Source: Acidobacteriota bacterium (lineage in GTDB: Bacteria; Acidobacteriota; Blastocatellia; Chloracidobacteriales; Chloracidobacteriaceae). From it: a stretch of 53,484 nt of DNA. The stretch is from NCBI GenBank assembly GCA_016208495.1, contig JACQXX010000082.1:1-53484 (forward strand). The letters are read 5' to 3'. The notes under the pieces were generated by a model. It was not told the DNA's origin. It searched no databases and saw nothing but the letters and a program-made list of their open reading frames with translations. Below are positions 25,038 through 35,601 of this stretch, in pieces. Both the position numbers and the translations under genes were made by a program. Position 1 is the stretch's first letter, and each line of letters begins with the position of its first letter.

Positions 25038-28000
25038 GTGAACTTTGTTGGATTGTATAAACGCCAGTTGATGGTTTGGTTCAGTATCGCACTTACCCTT
25101 TGTACCCTGTTCATTCAATTTCAACCATTCCCCACCACTGTTTCAGCGCAATCGAGTGGAATTCGCATCCGCGAAGTCAACCCGGTCGTCAACGAACAAA
25201 ACCAGATTACACTCACGGCAGTTGATGCCAGCGGACAGCCCCTGGCCAATGTTGTCTGGGAATCCGGGAGCCCAGAGATTGCCTCGGTTGATGCCCAGTC
25301 CGGGCGCGTGTCTGGCGTCAGGCAAGGCTTTGCCACCATTACCGCCCGAAGCGGTGAGGCTTCCTTTTCCACCTTTGTGGTGGTGACCCGCGTCAATTCA
25401 GGACGTGGCGCCAAAGTTCCCGGCGATACGAAAACCGACGCCGACGGGAAACTCTACCTGACTGATCCGCTGGGGAGCGTGATTTTGAAAAAAGACAACC
25501 TTACCTTCCCGGCGGAAATTTTTGCTGGTCAGCGCGGCGCCACTGGAATAACCAATGGCAACCGGCGCGAGGCAAAATTCAATGCTCCGACCGCCGTGGC
25601 CGTGAACAACGGCTTACGGGGCGGGGTCTTTATCGCCGATACCGCCAACCACAGCGTGCGCAAAATTGATTTTTCGGATCAGGTTACAACCGTGCTTGGA
25701 AATGGAACGCCAGGCGTGATGAACACCGATGTCACGCCATTTGCCGCTGTCGTGTTTCGTGGGCTGCGCGGACTGGCGATTGATTCCGGTGGAAATCTCT
25801 TTATTGCCGATACTGAAAACCACGCCGTGTATTATGCCGATTTTGCCAGACAGGAAGTCAGGTTGCTGGCTGGCGCACCCGGAACCAGCGGCAAAAGCGA
25901 CGGAATTGGACGTACCGCGCGGTTTTTCCGTCCCAAAGGCGGGGCAATCAGTCCAGATGGACGACTGCTGGCGATTGCTGATGAAGGAAATAACGTGGTG
26001 CGGCTCCTGGACCGGAATGGCACGGTGCGGACACTTTCCCGAAAAGCGAGCCAGCGCCCTGACTCCGCCTGGCCAATACCAAAACAAGCGAGCACGGAAA
26101 TTCTTTTTGATTCACCACAAGCCTTGAGTTTTGATGAACTTGGCAATTTGTATGTTGTGGACCGGACCAGCGCCAGAGTCATTACCCAGGCCCTGACGGA
26201 TCAGGCTGATGTGTTTGACCTGGCACAACCAGGAAGCTTTCGCCAGGCGGTGAGTGTGGTGGTTCGTGGTACCGAAAGCTTTGTGCTGGATGCCAGTGCT
26301 GCGACGGATGACGAAGCCGTGAAATCAGTCACGGTCGGCGGACCTGAAATCATCACCGTGGCGCCTGATTCGGTTACCATCAATGGTGGTGAAGAAGTCA
26401 TCCTCACTGGACGCAATTTTGCACCGGAAAGCCTCTTGTTTTTTGGTGAAACCGTTATTTCTGAGTTCACAGTCGAAACCGCCACCCGGATTCGGTTCCG
26501 GGTACCGCCCCAAATCAGACCTGGGGTCAAAACACTGACGGTTCGCACCCGAGGTGGGCTGGCCCAATCGTCATTGTTTACCAAATCACCGTCTTTGAGC
26601 GAATTACAATCAGGTGAAATTACAACCTATGCGGGAAGTTCGGTGTTTATCGGCGATGGCGGACCCGCGATTGCCGCAACGCTGGGCGAGCCCAAAGGGC
26701 TGATGGTTGATCCGAAGGGGAATTTATACTTTGCCGATGTCACCAATCATCGGGTGCGTTTGGTGGACCCGGTGCTTGGCCAAATCTCCACGGTGGCTGG
26801 AACAGGAGTTTTTGGCGACGGGAATCCAGATGGCACTGATGCTCTGGCGGCCAGTCTCACGGAGCCGTCCGATGTGGCGATTGATTCTGAAGGAAATCTC
26901 TACACCAGTGATTTTCAAACCATTCTCAAAGTGGATGCCCAAACCGGAAAAATTCAAAATCTGGTCAGCGTGGCTGGATTGCGGGCGTTTACCATTGACG
27001 CTCGGAACCAGCTTTTTGTGGTGGATGTCAATTGCCACTGTGTCAACCGGCTGAATCCCGATTCCGGACAACTCACCCGAATTGCCGGAACGGGTCGAAA
27101 TGGATTTTCGGGTGATGGCGGCCCCGCTTCAGCCGCCAGCTTAGCGACTCCCACCGATATTACGGTTGATCAGACTGGGAATTTGTGGATTGCCGATAGT
27201 GCCAATCATCGCATTCGCCGAATTGATGCCCAAACCGGAATCATTTCAACCGTGGCCGGAACTGGCGAAGGGACATTTGCCGGCGATGGCGGGCCAGCCC
27301 GTACCGCACCGCTCAATGAACCCCGAGGCGTGGCGCTTGATTCAATCGGAAATCTTTTGATTGCTGATACTTCCAATAACCGGATTCGACGCGTTGATGC
27401 CCGAACCGGAATCATTTCCACCGTGGCTGGAAGCAATGTTCAGGGAGGCTTCAGTGGTGACAGCGGTCCGGCAACCCAGGCGGAACTCTCGTTCCCGGTG
27501 GCGGTTGGGTTGGATGGGGCCGGTTCAATGTATATTTCAGATGCCGGAAATCAACGCATTCGCAAAGTGACGGCCTCAACCCAAACCATCAGTACGTTAG
27601 CTGGTCGCGGAGATAAAGATTTTGGCGGCGAGGATATCCCCGCCGTTCGAGGTCGGTTATTTCAGCCCTACGGTTTGGTTTTCGACAGCCAGGAAAACCT
27701 GTTTATTGCTGACACCCAGGTTGGACGAATCCGTCGGCTTGACCGTGAACGCCAGACCCTGCTGACCATTGCCGGGCGTCGAACCGGTGAAGGAATTGGA
27801 AATGGCGGGCCGGCCATTGATGCCTTCTTGAGTTTTCCAGCCAGTCTGGCGATGGATGGTAATTTCAATTTGATGGTGCTGGATAGTCAGTTTTCAACGC
27901 TGCGCCAGATTGTCTTCGCCACTGGTTTTATCGAATCAGTTGCTGGAACGGGAGGATTTGGTTTTGCTGGCGATGGCGGCCCCGCTCAGTCGGCAATGTT

Positions 28001-28886
28001 GAACCAGCCACAGGGAATCGCGCTTGACGCTGCGCGCAATATCTATATTGCGGACAGTGAAAACCATCGCATCCGGCGAATTGATGCCCAAACCCGAATC
28101 ATTACCACCATTGCCGGCACGGGAACGCCAGGATTGAGTGGCGATGGTGGCCCAGCCCGGCTTGCCCAATTGTCTTTCCCAACTTCGCTGGCGTTTGATT
28201 CAAAGGGAAATCTTCTGATTGGCGATTCTGGAAACCAGCGAATTCGGCGGATTGAAGCAACCTCCCAAACGATCCAGACAGTTGCAGGAAATGGTGATCT
28301 TGGAAGTGGAGGGACGGATGGCGATGGTGGTCCGGCGCTCCAGGCCAGTTTCTCAAACTTTTTGGGAGGACTGGCTTTTGATGCCAATGACCGACTCTAT
28401 GTTTCGGACACCTTCCTGGAACGAGTTCGCCGAATTGATTTTTCAACCGGCATCATCACCCGTGTCGCTGGGGCGGGGCCGGTCGGTCAATATGGCGATG
28501 GAAAATCAGCCCTGACGGCAACGTTACAGGCGCCCCAGGCACTGGCCTTTGATCGAGCCGGGAATTTGTACATTGCCGATTCCTTCAATAATGCCGTCCG
28601 GGTCATTAAAGATGCTGCCAGCGGTGGTGGAAGCCAGACTCAGGTCACCATTACCGGGGCTACCTACACCAAACCAAACCTGACCATCACCGGAACCGGA
28701 TTTGGCGCCACTGAAAATCAGGTCACCATCAATGGCAAAGATGTCAGCCGGTTTATCAAAAACCAGTCAGCAACCAGCCTGGCACTCAAGGGGAATTTGA
28801 AAAAACTCAATCTCCAGCGTGGTATCAATCGCCTTGCGGTTACTGTCAATGGCGTGACTTCAAACGTGTTTGAACTTCAAATCTGA
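25038..28886 (+). CDS. Giant secreted NHL-repeat protein with Big-2 and IPT/TIG domains
   Basis: A 1282-residue protein. A GTG start at 25038 sits five nt after AGGAGG and is preferred to the upstream in-frame GTG at 25017. A signal peptide (VWFSIALTLCTLFIQF) is followed by a bacterial Ig-like Big-2 domain (about 50-130), NHL units, an IPT/TIG domain (about 430-520: ITVAPDSVTINGGEEVILTG) and then a long run of NHL beta-propeller units built on GDGGPA, GNLYIADSANHRIRRID-like and STVAGTG signatures. A second TIG-like domain closes the protein. Such propellers act in extracellular binding; no catalytic motif is present. This gene style is common in Acidobacteriota. Confidence 0.9.
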   Translation: MNFVGLYKRQLMVWFSIALTLCTLFIQFQPFPTTVSAQSSGIRIREVNPVVNEQNQITLTAVDASGQPLANVVWESGSPEIASVDAQSGRVSGVRQGFATITARSGEASFSTFVVVTRVNSGRGAKVPGDTKTDADGKLYLTDPLGSVILKKDNLTFPAEIFAGQRGATGITNGNRREAKFNAPTAVAVNNGLRGGVFIADTANHSVRKIDFSDQVTTVLGNGTPGVMNTDVTPFAAVVFRGLRGLAIDSGGNLFIADTENHAVYYADFARQEVRLLAGAPGTSGKSDGIGRTARFFRPKGGAISPDGRLLAIADEGNNVVRLLDRNGTVRTLSRKASQRPDSAWPIPKQASTEILFDSPQALSFDELGNLYVVDRTSARVITQALTDQADVFDLAQPGSFRQAVSVVVRGTESFVLDASAATDDEAVKSVTVGGPEIITVAPDSVTINGGEEVILTGRNFAPESLLFFGETVISEFTVETATRIRFRVPPQIRPGVKTLTVRTRGGLAQSSLFTKSPSLSELQSGEITTYAGSSVFIGDGGPAIAATLGEPKGLMVDPKGNLYFADVTNHRVRLVDPVLGQISTVAGTGVFGDGNPDGTDALAASLTEPSDVAIDSEGNLYTSDFQTILKVDAQTGKIQNLVSVAGLRAFTIDARNQLFVVDVNCHCVNRLNPDSGQLTRIAGTGRNGFSGDGGPASAASLATPTDITVDQTGNLWIADSANHRIRRIDAQTGIISTVAGTGEGTFAGDGGPARTAPLNEPRGVALDSIGNLLIADTSNNRIRRVDARTGIISTVAGSNVQGGFSGDSGPATQAELSFPVAVGLDGAGSMYISDAGNQRIRKVTASTQTISTLAGRGDKDFGGEDIPAVRGRLFQPYGLVFDSQENLFIADTQVGRIRRLDRERQTLLTIAGRRTGEGIGNGGPAIDAFLSFPASLAMDGNFNLMVLDSQFSTLRQIVFATGFIESVAGTGGFGFAGDGGPAQSAMLNQPQGIALDAARNIYIADSENHRIRRIDAQTRIITTIAGTGTPGLSGDGGPARLAQLSFPTSLAFDSKGNLLIGDSGNQRIRRIEATSQTIQTVAGNGDLGSGGTDGDGGPALQASFSNFLGGLAFDANDRLYVSDTFLERVRRIDFSTGIITRVAGAGPVGQYGDGKSALTATLQAPQALAFDRAGNLYIADSFNNAVRVIKDAASGGGSQTQVTITGATYTKPNLTITGTGFGATENQVTINGKDVSRFIKNQSATSLALKGNLKKLNLQRGINRLAVTVNGVTSNVFELQI

Positions 28887-28892
28887 AAAAAG

Positions 28893-29027
28893 TGAAGTAG
28901 CGAAGTAGCGAAATAGTCAAAACCACAGAGATTTAAGGGTTGACGGCAACAACCTGAAACAGGACGATGCGCTACTTCACTACTTCGCTACTTCGCTACT
29001 TCGCTACTTCGCTACTTCGCTCTTCCT
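28893..29027. repeat. Tandem-armed inverted repeat, left of the CHAT gene
   Basis: GAAGTAGCGAAGTAGCGAAA on the left and five or more TACTTCGC octamers on the right are inverted relative to each other around a core with ACCACAGAGATTTAAGGGTT. The same core and octamers occur in the opposite orientation at 32155-32320, so the CHAT gene is bracketed by inverted copies. Confidence 0.75.
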
Positions 29028-32000
29028 TCACGCTAATCCAAACAACTGGAATGCTGCCCAATAGTAAGGAGATTGGGTTTCCGGTGCGTGTGAATTTTTG
29101 AGAAACGAGAGCTGGGTGTTGCGCAAGGCGGTGGAAACGCTTTGTTCCTCAACCAGCAACAGGCGATAAAATTGCTGGGTAAAAGCCAGACTTTGTTCGT
29201 CGTCCACCAGCCATACCGAAGCCACCACCCGTTTGGCGCCAGCCGACAAAAAGCCATGCACCAGCCCGACGATCCCTTCTCCCCGAAGCGCCGTTCCATG
29301 GGCGGTTTGGCACCCGGTCAAAGTGATCAAGTGGGCATCCAGTTGAATTTGATGCAGTTGAAATAGATCAAAATACCCGTTTTGCGGCTCCAGGTTCTCG
29401 GAAATAAAAGACAACGCCATGGCTGATAGTTCAGGATGACGGGTATTCACCATCCCATGCGTCGAAAAGTGAAGGAAATCAAACCGCTTGAGATCCAATG
29501 ATTGCAATTTCGGCAGCGACGCGTCAAACCCGGTTAACAGCTTGAGGGAGCAGGGTTTCTTTGACTCTTCCAGCAAAATGGCTTCAAAAAAATGAGGTTC
29601 GGCGGCGGCATACACCAGGCGTTCAAAGGGATTGGTTTTTGCCATGGGTGCCGGGAGCTTTTCAGACGGCGATTTGGCCAGTGCCCGGAAGCGTTTTTTG
29701 ACCCGAATATCGTGCGTTTGAAAAACCGGGTCTGAAACCACCAGGAGTGAAGTCTTATGTTCAGGCTTGAGACCTGATTCGGTTTTTAGTTCTCTGAGCA
29801 ACCCAAACGCGGCGGCGGATGGAAGCGAGATAATTTCCGCCCATTCAACGGCATAGGTCCGGCCAAATGAACCTGGCACCGTTAACGCCGTGAAGGGTAA
29901 ATAATGGAGCGGACCGTCAGAGACAATGTACCATCTGGTTTTTGATTGCAGATGCGACCAGAGTGGACCCAGCAGTCTTTCACCCAGGACCTGACTGAGA
30001 TGGTGACCTTTTTGATCGGCAGCCGCGAGTTGCTTTCGGTATTCATTTCGATGGGGGGTCGGACTGGTGTGCGTTCGCCGGGTAATCTGTTCAAACCATT
30101 CGGAAACGAGCGTTTCAAGTTCACCTCCGTTTGGAATTGAAACCGCGCAAATTTCAGTCTGGGTTACGACCCAGGCAAAACAGGTATCCGTAAAAAAAAA
30201 CTCGACCAGTGCCGAGTCTGGTTCAAGCTGAGCCTGGATGGCAGCCGCGACCCCGTTGGGAAAAATGGAGAGTTCAAACCAGTTTTGCCGCCGAAGGTTC
30301 CTCCTGGATTGTTGGCGATGAAATTGAGTGATGGAAAGTTCCAGATCAGGTGAATGCGAGTTTGGATCAATCGAGTCCGGTTCCAGAGTCACTTCCTGCG
30401 GGTTGGCTGCCTCGGGTGTATGAAGAACTCGATTTTGGTTTTCTGAATGAGCTTGCCCATGTCCAAACGACATGAGATCCCGCAGCAACCGTGCCCTGGA
30501 TCGCTCACATACTTCAAAAGCGGCTCTGATCTGGTTTGATGCCAGAACCGTTCCACCCTCGGTGCTGAGTGGTTGGAGCAAGAGCTCTACCAGCGCGGTA
30601 TAATAAGAAATCCGCTCCCCAAGGTAAGCGGATCGAAGATTCTCGGGCTCGATGTGCTGGCGTTGGGACTCGATGATTTGAATGGCCTGCTCAAAACAGA
30701 TTTGCGCCCGTTCACGATTGCCGGTTGCGGCAGCCGCTTTCCCAAGCCGAAACCGACACAGGGCATCGAGTTCGGGCTGCCGACAGGGGAGGCGGGATTC
30801 AATCAACTGCACGTGGGGTTGGGTTTGATCAATGTGCTGACTGGTGGCCAGAAGTTCAACCAGCTTGGAGCGAATGCGAAGCTCCCACTCGGTTTCGTGG
30901 GTGGTTTGGGCCAGCACCAGTGCCTGTTCAAGTTGCTGAATCGCCGTTTGGACGTCTCCAAGTCGGGAGTCCAGGCGACTCATTCGATAGAAGCACTGGG
31001 CCTGTCGGATTGGGTCGTCCAGTTTTTGCCAGTACAGGAGCGCCCGAAGCAAGAGGTCACGAGCTGACCGGACTTCACCAGAGGTTGTGGCATTGTCGGC
31101 GAGCAATTCGGCTCGAAACTCCAGCCCCCGGGCCTGCCAGCGAAGCTTTCCCGAATCCTGAGTATGAAACGGGAAGGTTGAAAGAAACACACCTGATACT
31201 GCCTGTTCATGGGTCAGGCTGATAAATCCTGGCGGGAGTTGATGGAGCGTTGGTAAATCGCGAACGACATCAATTGACGGCGGATTGACCGGGGGTAAGT
31301 GAAATTCATGGGCCGGCAGGCTGGTGTCTTCGGCAGACCAGGATTTCACCTGCTCAAGCAAGACGGCGGCCACTTCAGTTTTTCCAACTGCGGCAAACAC
31401 CGTGGCCAGATTTCGAATCAATCGCCGGCGGGCTCGCTGGTGTGATTCGTCTCCGATTAGTTCATGCAGGGATAAAATAGACTGGGCTTGCTCATAGGCT
31501 GAAAGCGCCAGGTCAAATTGACCCAACTGGAAGAAAACCGTTCCGATGATTTCAGCCAGCCAGGCGCTGAGCGGCGATGGTTCCAGCCATTCAACCAGTT
31601 CTGACAGGGCTTTCAACCAATGTTTGAGGTGGGCAAACGGGAGTGTTGAATCCGAAAGTTTATTGATCGTCCGGTTCAACGTGGTCAGTGAAAGGCACAC
31701 GTTATAGGCCAGGCTCGGCAGTACGTCGAATTGCTCGCGTTCGAGCGCCAATCGAATTGCCTGTTCAAAGAGAGACAGCGCGGCATCAAATTGAAGGCAT
31801 TGCGATTGGGCCAGCGCCAAATCGTTGAGCACCAGCAACTGCAGGGTTGGTTCGTCTGAAGTCAGGTTTTTGAGCGCGTGTTCAAATGAAATGACCGCTT
31901 TCGGGTACACCTTTAATTGCAAATAACATTGGCCAAGCAACACCAGCGCCGGGGTTACCTGATGTCGCTGGTGAGTATCAAGCCCGGCGGCGAGTGCTTC

Positions 32001-32144
32001 TTTCAGATGTTCTTTCGCCGCCAGAAACTCTGATTGAGCAAAGAGTTGCCGGGCCTGGGCCAGTTGCTGGTCAATGTGCGACACCGATTCCGTTCGCGGA
32101 GGCCGTTTCAGAAATCTGGTGGAAAGCCGTTTGAAAAAGTTCAT
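29028..32144 (-). CDS. TPR-CHAT caspase-like protease
   Basis: A 1038-residue protein. Residues about 25-620 are TPR-like helical repeats; residues about 680-1035 are a CHAT domain (caspase HetF-associated with TPRs). The catalytic histidine is in LHFSTHGMV (His896) and the cysteine in ITLTGCQTAHG (Cys945), followed by the typical GEGIVGLVHGFLSAGAKRVV. CHAT proteases are caspase-like and are often effectors in bacterial conflict, including Craspase systems. I place the start at the ATG 32144; no good ribosome site exists because a tandem repeat abuts the 5' end. It heads a minus-strand cluster with a kinase, phosphatase and Hsp90. Confidence 0.9.
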   Translation of the reverse strand: MNFFKRLSTRFLKRPPRTESVSHIDQQLAQARQLFAQSEFLAAKEHLKEALAAGLDTHQRHQVTPALVLLGQCYLQLKVYPKAVISFEHALKNLTSDEPTLQLLVLNDLALAQSQCLQFDAALSLFEQAIRLALEREQFDVLPSLAYNVCLSLTTLNRTINKLSDSTLPFAHLKHWLKALSELVEWLEPSPLSAWLAEIIGTVFFQLGQFDLALSAYEQAQSILSLHELIGDESHQRARRRLIRNLATVFAAVGKTEVAAVLLEQVKSWSAEDTSLPAHEFHLPPVNPPSIDVVRDLPTLHQLPPGFISLTHEQAVSGVFLSTFPFHTQDSGKLRWQARGLEFRAELLADNATTSGEVRSARDLLLRALLYWQKLDDPIRQAQCFYRMSRLDSRLGDVQTAIQQLEQALVLAQTTHETEWELRIRSKLVELLATSQHIDQTQPHVQLIESRLPCRQPELDALCRFRLGKAAAATGNRERAQICFEQAIQIIESQRQHIEPENLRSAYLGERISYYTALVELLLQPLSTEGGTVLASNQIRAAFEVCERSRARLLRDLMSFGHGQAHSENQNRVLHTPEAANPQEVTLEPDSIDPNSHSPDLELSITQFHRQQSRRNLRRQNWFELSIFPNGVAAAIQAQLEPDSALVEFFFTDTCFAWVVTQTEICAVSIPNGGELETLVSEWFEQITRRTHTSPTPHRNEYRKQLAAADQKGHHLSQVLGERLLGPLWSHLQSKTRWYIVSDGPLHYLPFTALTVPGSFGRTYAVEWAEIISLPSAAAFGLLRELKTESGLKPEHKTSLLVVSDPVFQTHDIRVKKRFRALAKSPSEKLPAPMAKTNPFERLVYAAAEPHFFEAILLEESKKPCSLKLLTGFDASLPKLQSLDLKRFDFLHFSTHGMVNTRHPELSAMALSFISENLEPQNGYFDLFQLHQIQLDAHLITLTGCQTAHGTALRGEGIVGLVHGFLSAGAKRVVASVWLVDDEQSLAFTQQFYRLLLVEEQSVSTALRNTQLSFLKNSHAPETQSPYYWAAFQLFGLA

Positions 32145-32154
32145 GGTGAGCAAC

Positions 32155-32317
32155 AGAGCGAAGTAGCGAAGTAGCGAAAGAGCGAAAGAGCGAAAGAGCG
32201 AAAGAGCGAAGTAGCGAAAGAGCGAAGCATTGATTCTCGGTTCCAGTCTGTCAACCCTTTAAATCCTATGGTTTTTATTCATTGACTCTTCCACTACTTC
32301 ACTACTTCGCCCGTTCA
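32155..32317. repeat. Tandem-armed inverted repeat, right of the CHAT gene
   Basis: GAAGTAGCGAAAGAGCGAAA octamers next to the CHAT start, then a core with TCAACCCTTTAAATCC and an opposite arm CTACTTCACTACTTCGCCC. It is the reverse-complement relative of 28893-29027. Confidence 0.75.
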
Positions 32318-33775
32318 CTACTTTGCTATTGGCTCGCTCCGAACCCGGATAAACCAGCCGTCCGGTGTGGTGTTTAATCGGAAGGCCGCGCCGGGAACCA
32401 AATGAATTGCCTGACCAGGCTGAACCGGATTACCGCCCGGAGACGCCATCGAGTCAAATCCTTCATTGACGAGAAACCACTGGTTTTCCATACACAGAAA
32501 CCGGCCAAGCGGCGTTCGGTCGGCATCTTCAGTGGGCCGAATACTGGACCGGGCATGCCATTCAAACAATCGCAACTCCGGATAGACCACCAGCGAACGG
32601 GTTGGAACCAACTGTTTCGAAAGCGGTTCGGAAAAAAATTCCAGGATTGGAACCCAGCGAAAGACCGTGGCGCCACAAAATGGACATCTGGGTTTTTCTT
32701 GAGGGTTGACGATAAACCAGCGATGGTGACAGTTTTCATTCGGACAAGGGTGGAGATGATCCCAGGCGTTGAGCAATCCTGCTTCCAGGTGGATCGCTGT
32801 CGGTCGTAAGGCGGGCTGGTGGAGCCCCGTCACAAAGAACTGTTCCATCAGGTGTGACAGGTGAGGTCCCAGGGCTGAAACCCCAACTTCAAGATCCTGA
32901 GGCCGATTTGACGTGTCGTGCGGGTTTTCAATAAACAGGGCCTGAGGCCCCAGGGCCAGAAAGTCATCTTCTTCGCTCGAAATCGTGGAGTGAACTTTGG
33001 GGCCGATGAGCGGATGCCGCCATAACAGCAATTCATAAATGAGCACTGCCAGCGAATGGGCATCGGTTGAGAAATTGGGAAGAATTGTCAGTGGCTGCTT
33101 GTGGGGTGATGCCGAGGCACCAATCAATTCCGGCGCCATATAGCTTGGCGTTCCCAGAACGTCGGGCGGAAACTGGTCGGCAACCACAATCGAATCAACA
33201 TCCAGCACCATACACCGACCAATCACGGGATCTATCAGAATGTTCTGGGAAGATAAATCACAGTGAACGAGGTTGGCTTGATGAAGTCGTCGAACGGCCC
33301 GGGCCAGCAATATCGCCATTTGCACATACCGGAGCCAGTCCCCTTTTTCAGCCGCTGGCAGTTTTGACCGCAGGGATTTTCGACAAAACCAGAGCAGTTC
33401 TTTTTCCGCGCCTTGAAATGGACCAGATGCAAAGTAGAAATTGGACGGATAGGCCGGCGCCACAATTCCCAATCTCGGCTCAGTGACAATTCCAGTGGGC
33501 CAGCAAAACAGGTTCTTGAAATATCGGGCGGTTGACTGGGTCAGCCCCGTGGCACCGCCAGCATACTCCGGGAGCGTCAGGTTGTGTTTCCAGACGATGG
33601 CTTTGAGTCGTTCAAGCCGGTTTGTGCGCTCGACTGCCAGTTCCGGATGATAGAACTGAACAACCTGGGTTCGATCTGGACTGAAGTAGGTTTGCTTCAT
33701 GGCGCCAAACGGCGGATTGGCTGATTCGAGATATTCAACCGTCTGGCCTTCAAACAAGGTGGCCTTCGCGATCAT
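32318..33775 (-). CDS. Divergent protein kinase with zinc ribbon (YegI / TerY-associated type)
   Basis: A 485-residue protein. Residues about 1-300 are a eukaryotic-like kinase: LVHCDLSSQNILID (Asp173, Asn178; HCD instead of HRD) and LDVDSIVV (DVD in place of DFG, Asp192 kept), then GTPSYMAPE. A zinc ribbon follows at about 345-373 (CPNENC and CPFCG), and the C-terminal 100 residues look beta-rich. The start ATG overlaps the PP2C stop by four nt (ATGA), so kinase and phosphatase are translationally coupled. Such kinase/PP2C pairs occur in the TerY-type triads described for tellurium and stress islands, but the VWA partner is absent here. It probably controls phosphorylation of a shared target. 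Confidence 0.82.
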   Translation of the reverse strand: MIAKATLFEGQTVEYLESANPPFGAMKQTYFSPDRTQVVQFYHPELAVERTNRLERLKAIVWKHNLTLPEYAGGATGLTQSTARYFKNLFCWPTGIVTEPRLGIVAPAYPSNFYFASGPFQGAEKELLWFCRKSLRSKLPAAEKGDWLRYVQMAILLARAVRRLHQANLVHCDLSSQNILIDPVIGRCMVLDVDSIVVADQFPPDVLGTPSYMAPELIGASASPHKQPLTILPNFSTDAHSLAVLIYELLLWRHPLIGPKVHSTISSEEDDFLALGPQALFIENPHDTSNRPQDLEVGVSALGPHLSHLMEQFFVTGLHQPALRPTAIHLEAGLLNAWDHLHPCPNENCHHRWFIVNPQEKPRCPFCGATVFRWVPILEFFSEPLSKQLVPTRSLVVYPELRLFEWHARSSIRPTEDADRTPLGRFLCMENQWFLVNEGFDSMASPGGNPVQPGQAIHLVPGAAFRLNTTPDGWFIRVRSEPIAK

Positions 33776-35283
33776 GACGATGGTTCCTGTGGGTACACGA
33801 CCAGCAGAGTCCGGTCGTCAAACGAACCTCGTTTCTGATAGGCATCAAGCCATTTGCGGAGGGAGGTTTCGCTGTCTTCGCCCAACAGCGGGTGGTCGGT
33901 TTGGGTGGCCAGCCACATCAACTCAGGCGATTGGAGCACCATCGCCGGTGTCAGATCCAACATGCGGGTAAATTCTTTAAACGATTTGAGATATACCGTT
34001 TCCGGGGCTGGGGTGATGGTTTCGTATTTCGATGCGGCTGGTACGCTTTGAATCTGCTCGGGTGACAGATGGTGAAGGGAACTCAGGCTGGTCAACATCT
34101 CGTCACGGTTTCCCGGTTGGATTGGCAAAATGCCGTTGATTTTCAGATCACCCAGCAGGGTCAACAATTCGGTTTCCATCGGGTAATAATCATCCGCCAC
34201 CCCATCCGACATCATCAATAAGGCTTTGACATCTCCGCAAAAGACAAAGGTTCTTCGAGTCAGAAAATCAGGGTTTAATCGGTTGCTGGTGGTGAGAAAT
34301 TCAGTTTTACCCGTCGGTTCATGTTCGTCTGGAATCCCCAGCAATTTGACCGAACATTTAGAATCAATGACGGCTGTCATTCCATCTCCGATTTGGCAGG
34401 CGACCACCAGGCTGGTTGCATTCTTTTGATCTGGAATGGGGATATGAATGGCCAACAAGAGGGTTGACGAAAAATCCTTGAGCGAGAGCCGTGACCGTTC
34501 ACTGGGTGTGAGAAACGAATCATCAGTCAGGAGAGCATGTGCTTTGTGTTCGACGGCACGCAGTGCTTCACCCGCCGCCAGATGCAGTGACGTTTGGAGG
34601 TACTCCACCTCTGGATCCAGATAGGCCGACCGGTCTCCAGGTTGAATCGGACGCGAAAACCCGGCCTGACACCATTGTTGCGAATGTTCAAGCCGGTGGC
34701 TGGCTAACCGCCGGGTTAATACCTCAACCGCCCGTTGGCAAGATACCTTGGCGCCAATTCTTGAAAATCGTTTCGACCCGGCACCATCTGCCAGTGCCAG
34801 GATTGACCAGTTTTGAACCGAAGCAACTTCAAACCAGTCATCACAATGCGAGCCTTCATGCTTATGTTTTTTTCCGCGAACTCGGGCGCCGAGTACTTCA
34901 AAGCCGGTTGGCAGGTGAGCTGAAAATGTGACTGAATCGGGTCTTGGTTCTGGTCCGCAGGGTGAAGGAAGGTAGCGCCACCGGGGCCCAAAAATGATAT
35001 GTTCCAGGGATGGAAGCGGATCGGTGGGCAATTCGTCAAAGTTTTCAGGAAGAACTTTAAACTCTCCGGTGATGGCTGTTTCACGGGCCAAATCAATCAG
35101 GTTTGAACCCGTGGCCGTTTTGAACCGATCTGGCCGGGATGGTGAAGTGGGCGGCCCAGATGCCGGACGGGGGAGCAACCCAGTTTGGAAATTTTGGGAC
35201 GGGGGGCTGTCCACGGTCGAGGGGTGTGGACTTTCAGCCGGTGAGGGAGACTTCAGGTCATCCGGATCGAATTTATGTGTCAT
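33772..35283 (-). CDS. PP2C-type serine/threonine phosphatase
   Basis: A 503-residue protein. The first about 125 residues are proline- and serine-rich and look disordered. The PP2C domain follows: HCDDWFEV (Asp148/149), LALADGAGSKRFSRIGAK (metal Asp166), CQIGDGMTAVI, MSDGVADDYYP and the C-terminal DDRTLLVVYP. The metal-binding aspartates are all present, so it is probably active. It is the upstream member of the coupled pair with the kinase. The divergent HTH gene starts 319 nt away. Confidence 0.87.
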   Translation of the reverse strand: MTHKFDPDDLKSPSPAESPHPSTVDSPPSQNFQTGLLPRPASGPPTSPSRPDRFKTATGSNLIDLARETAITGEFKVLPENFDELPTDPLPSLEHIIFGPRWRYLPSPCGPEPRPDSVTFSAHLPTGFEVLGARVRGKKHKHEGSHCDDWFEVASVQNWSILALADGAGSKRFSRIGAKVSCQRAVEVLTRRLASHRLEHSQQWCQAGFSRPIQPGDRSAYLDPEVEYLQTSLHLAAGEALRAVEHKAHALLTDDSFLTPSERSRLSLKDFSSTLLLAIHIPIPDQKNATSLVVACQIGDGMTAVIDSKCSVKLLGIPDEHEPTGKTEFLTTSNRLNPDFLTRRTFVFCGDVKALLMMSDGVADDYYPMETELLTLLGDLKINGILPIQPGNRDEMLTSLSSLHHLSPEQIQSVPAASKYETITPAPETVYLKSFKEFTRMLDLTPAMVLQSPELMWLATQTDHPLLGEDSETSLRKWLDAYQKRGSFDDRTLLVVYPQEPSS

Positions 35284-35601
35284 GAAACTACCCTGGAACC
35301 AAGATTGAGCCGTTCCGTTTCGTGGATTGGTAATCTCTTTTTTACTACAAGTCCAGTATTCGGCGAAAGTGTCCCTGTCTCAAACAGGCTCAAATTTCCT
35401 TATCCTGGTGCTCTGGGCCATATGCCTCCCAAGACCGCCTTCTTCAGCACATTGTGACGAGACCATTTGGTTCAGCCTGATGTTGCTTGACAACCAGCCC
35501 CAGTACGTTAAACATAGATCCCACCACAAGGTTTAACCGGTCATTTGTTCAATTCATCCTCCCCCAACACGGTCACAAATGGTCACCAACCTGGAATTAT
35601 C
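35284..35601. other. Divergent intergenic region between PP2C and HTH genes
   Basis: About 318 bp without a gene. It should hold promoters for both directions. I see no strong dyad or consensus promoter that I would defend. Confidence 0.4.
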
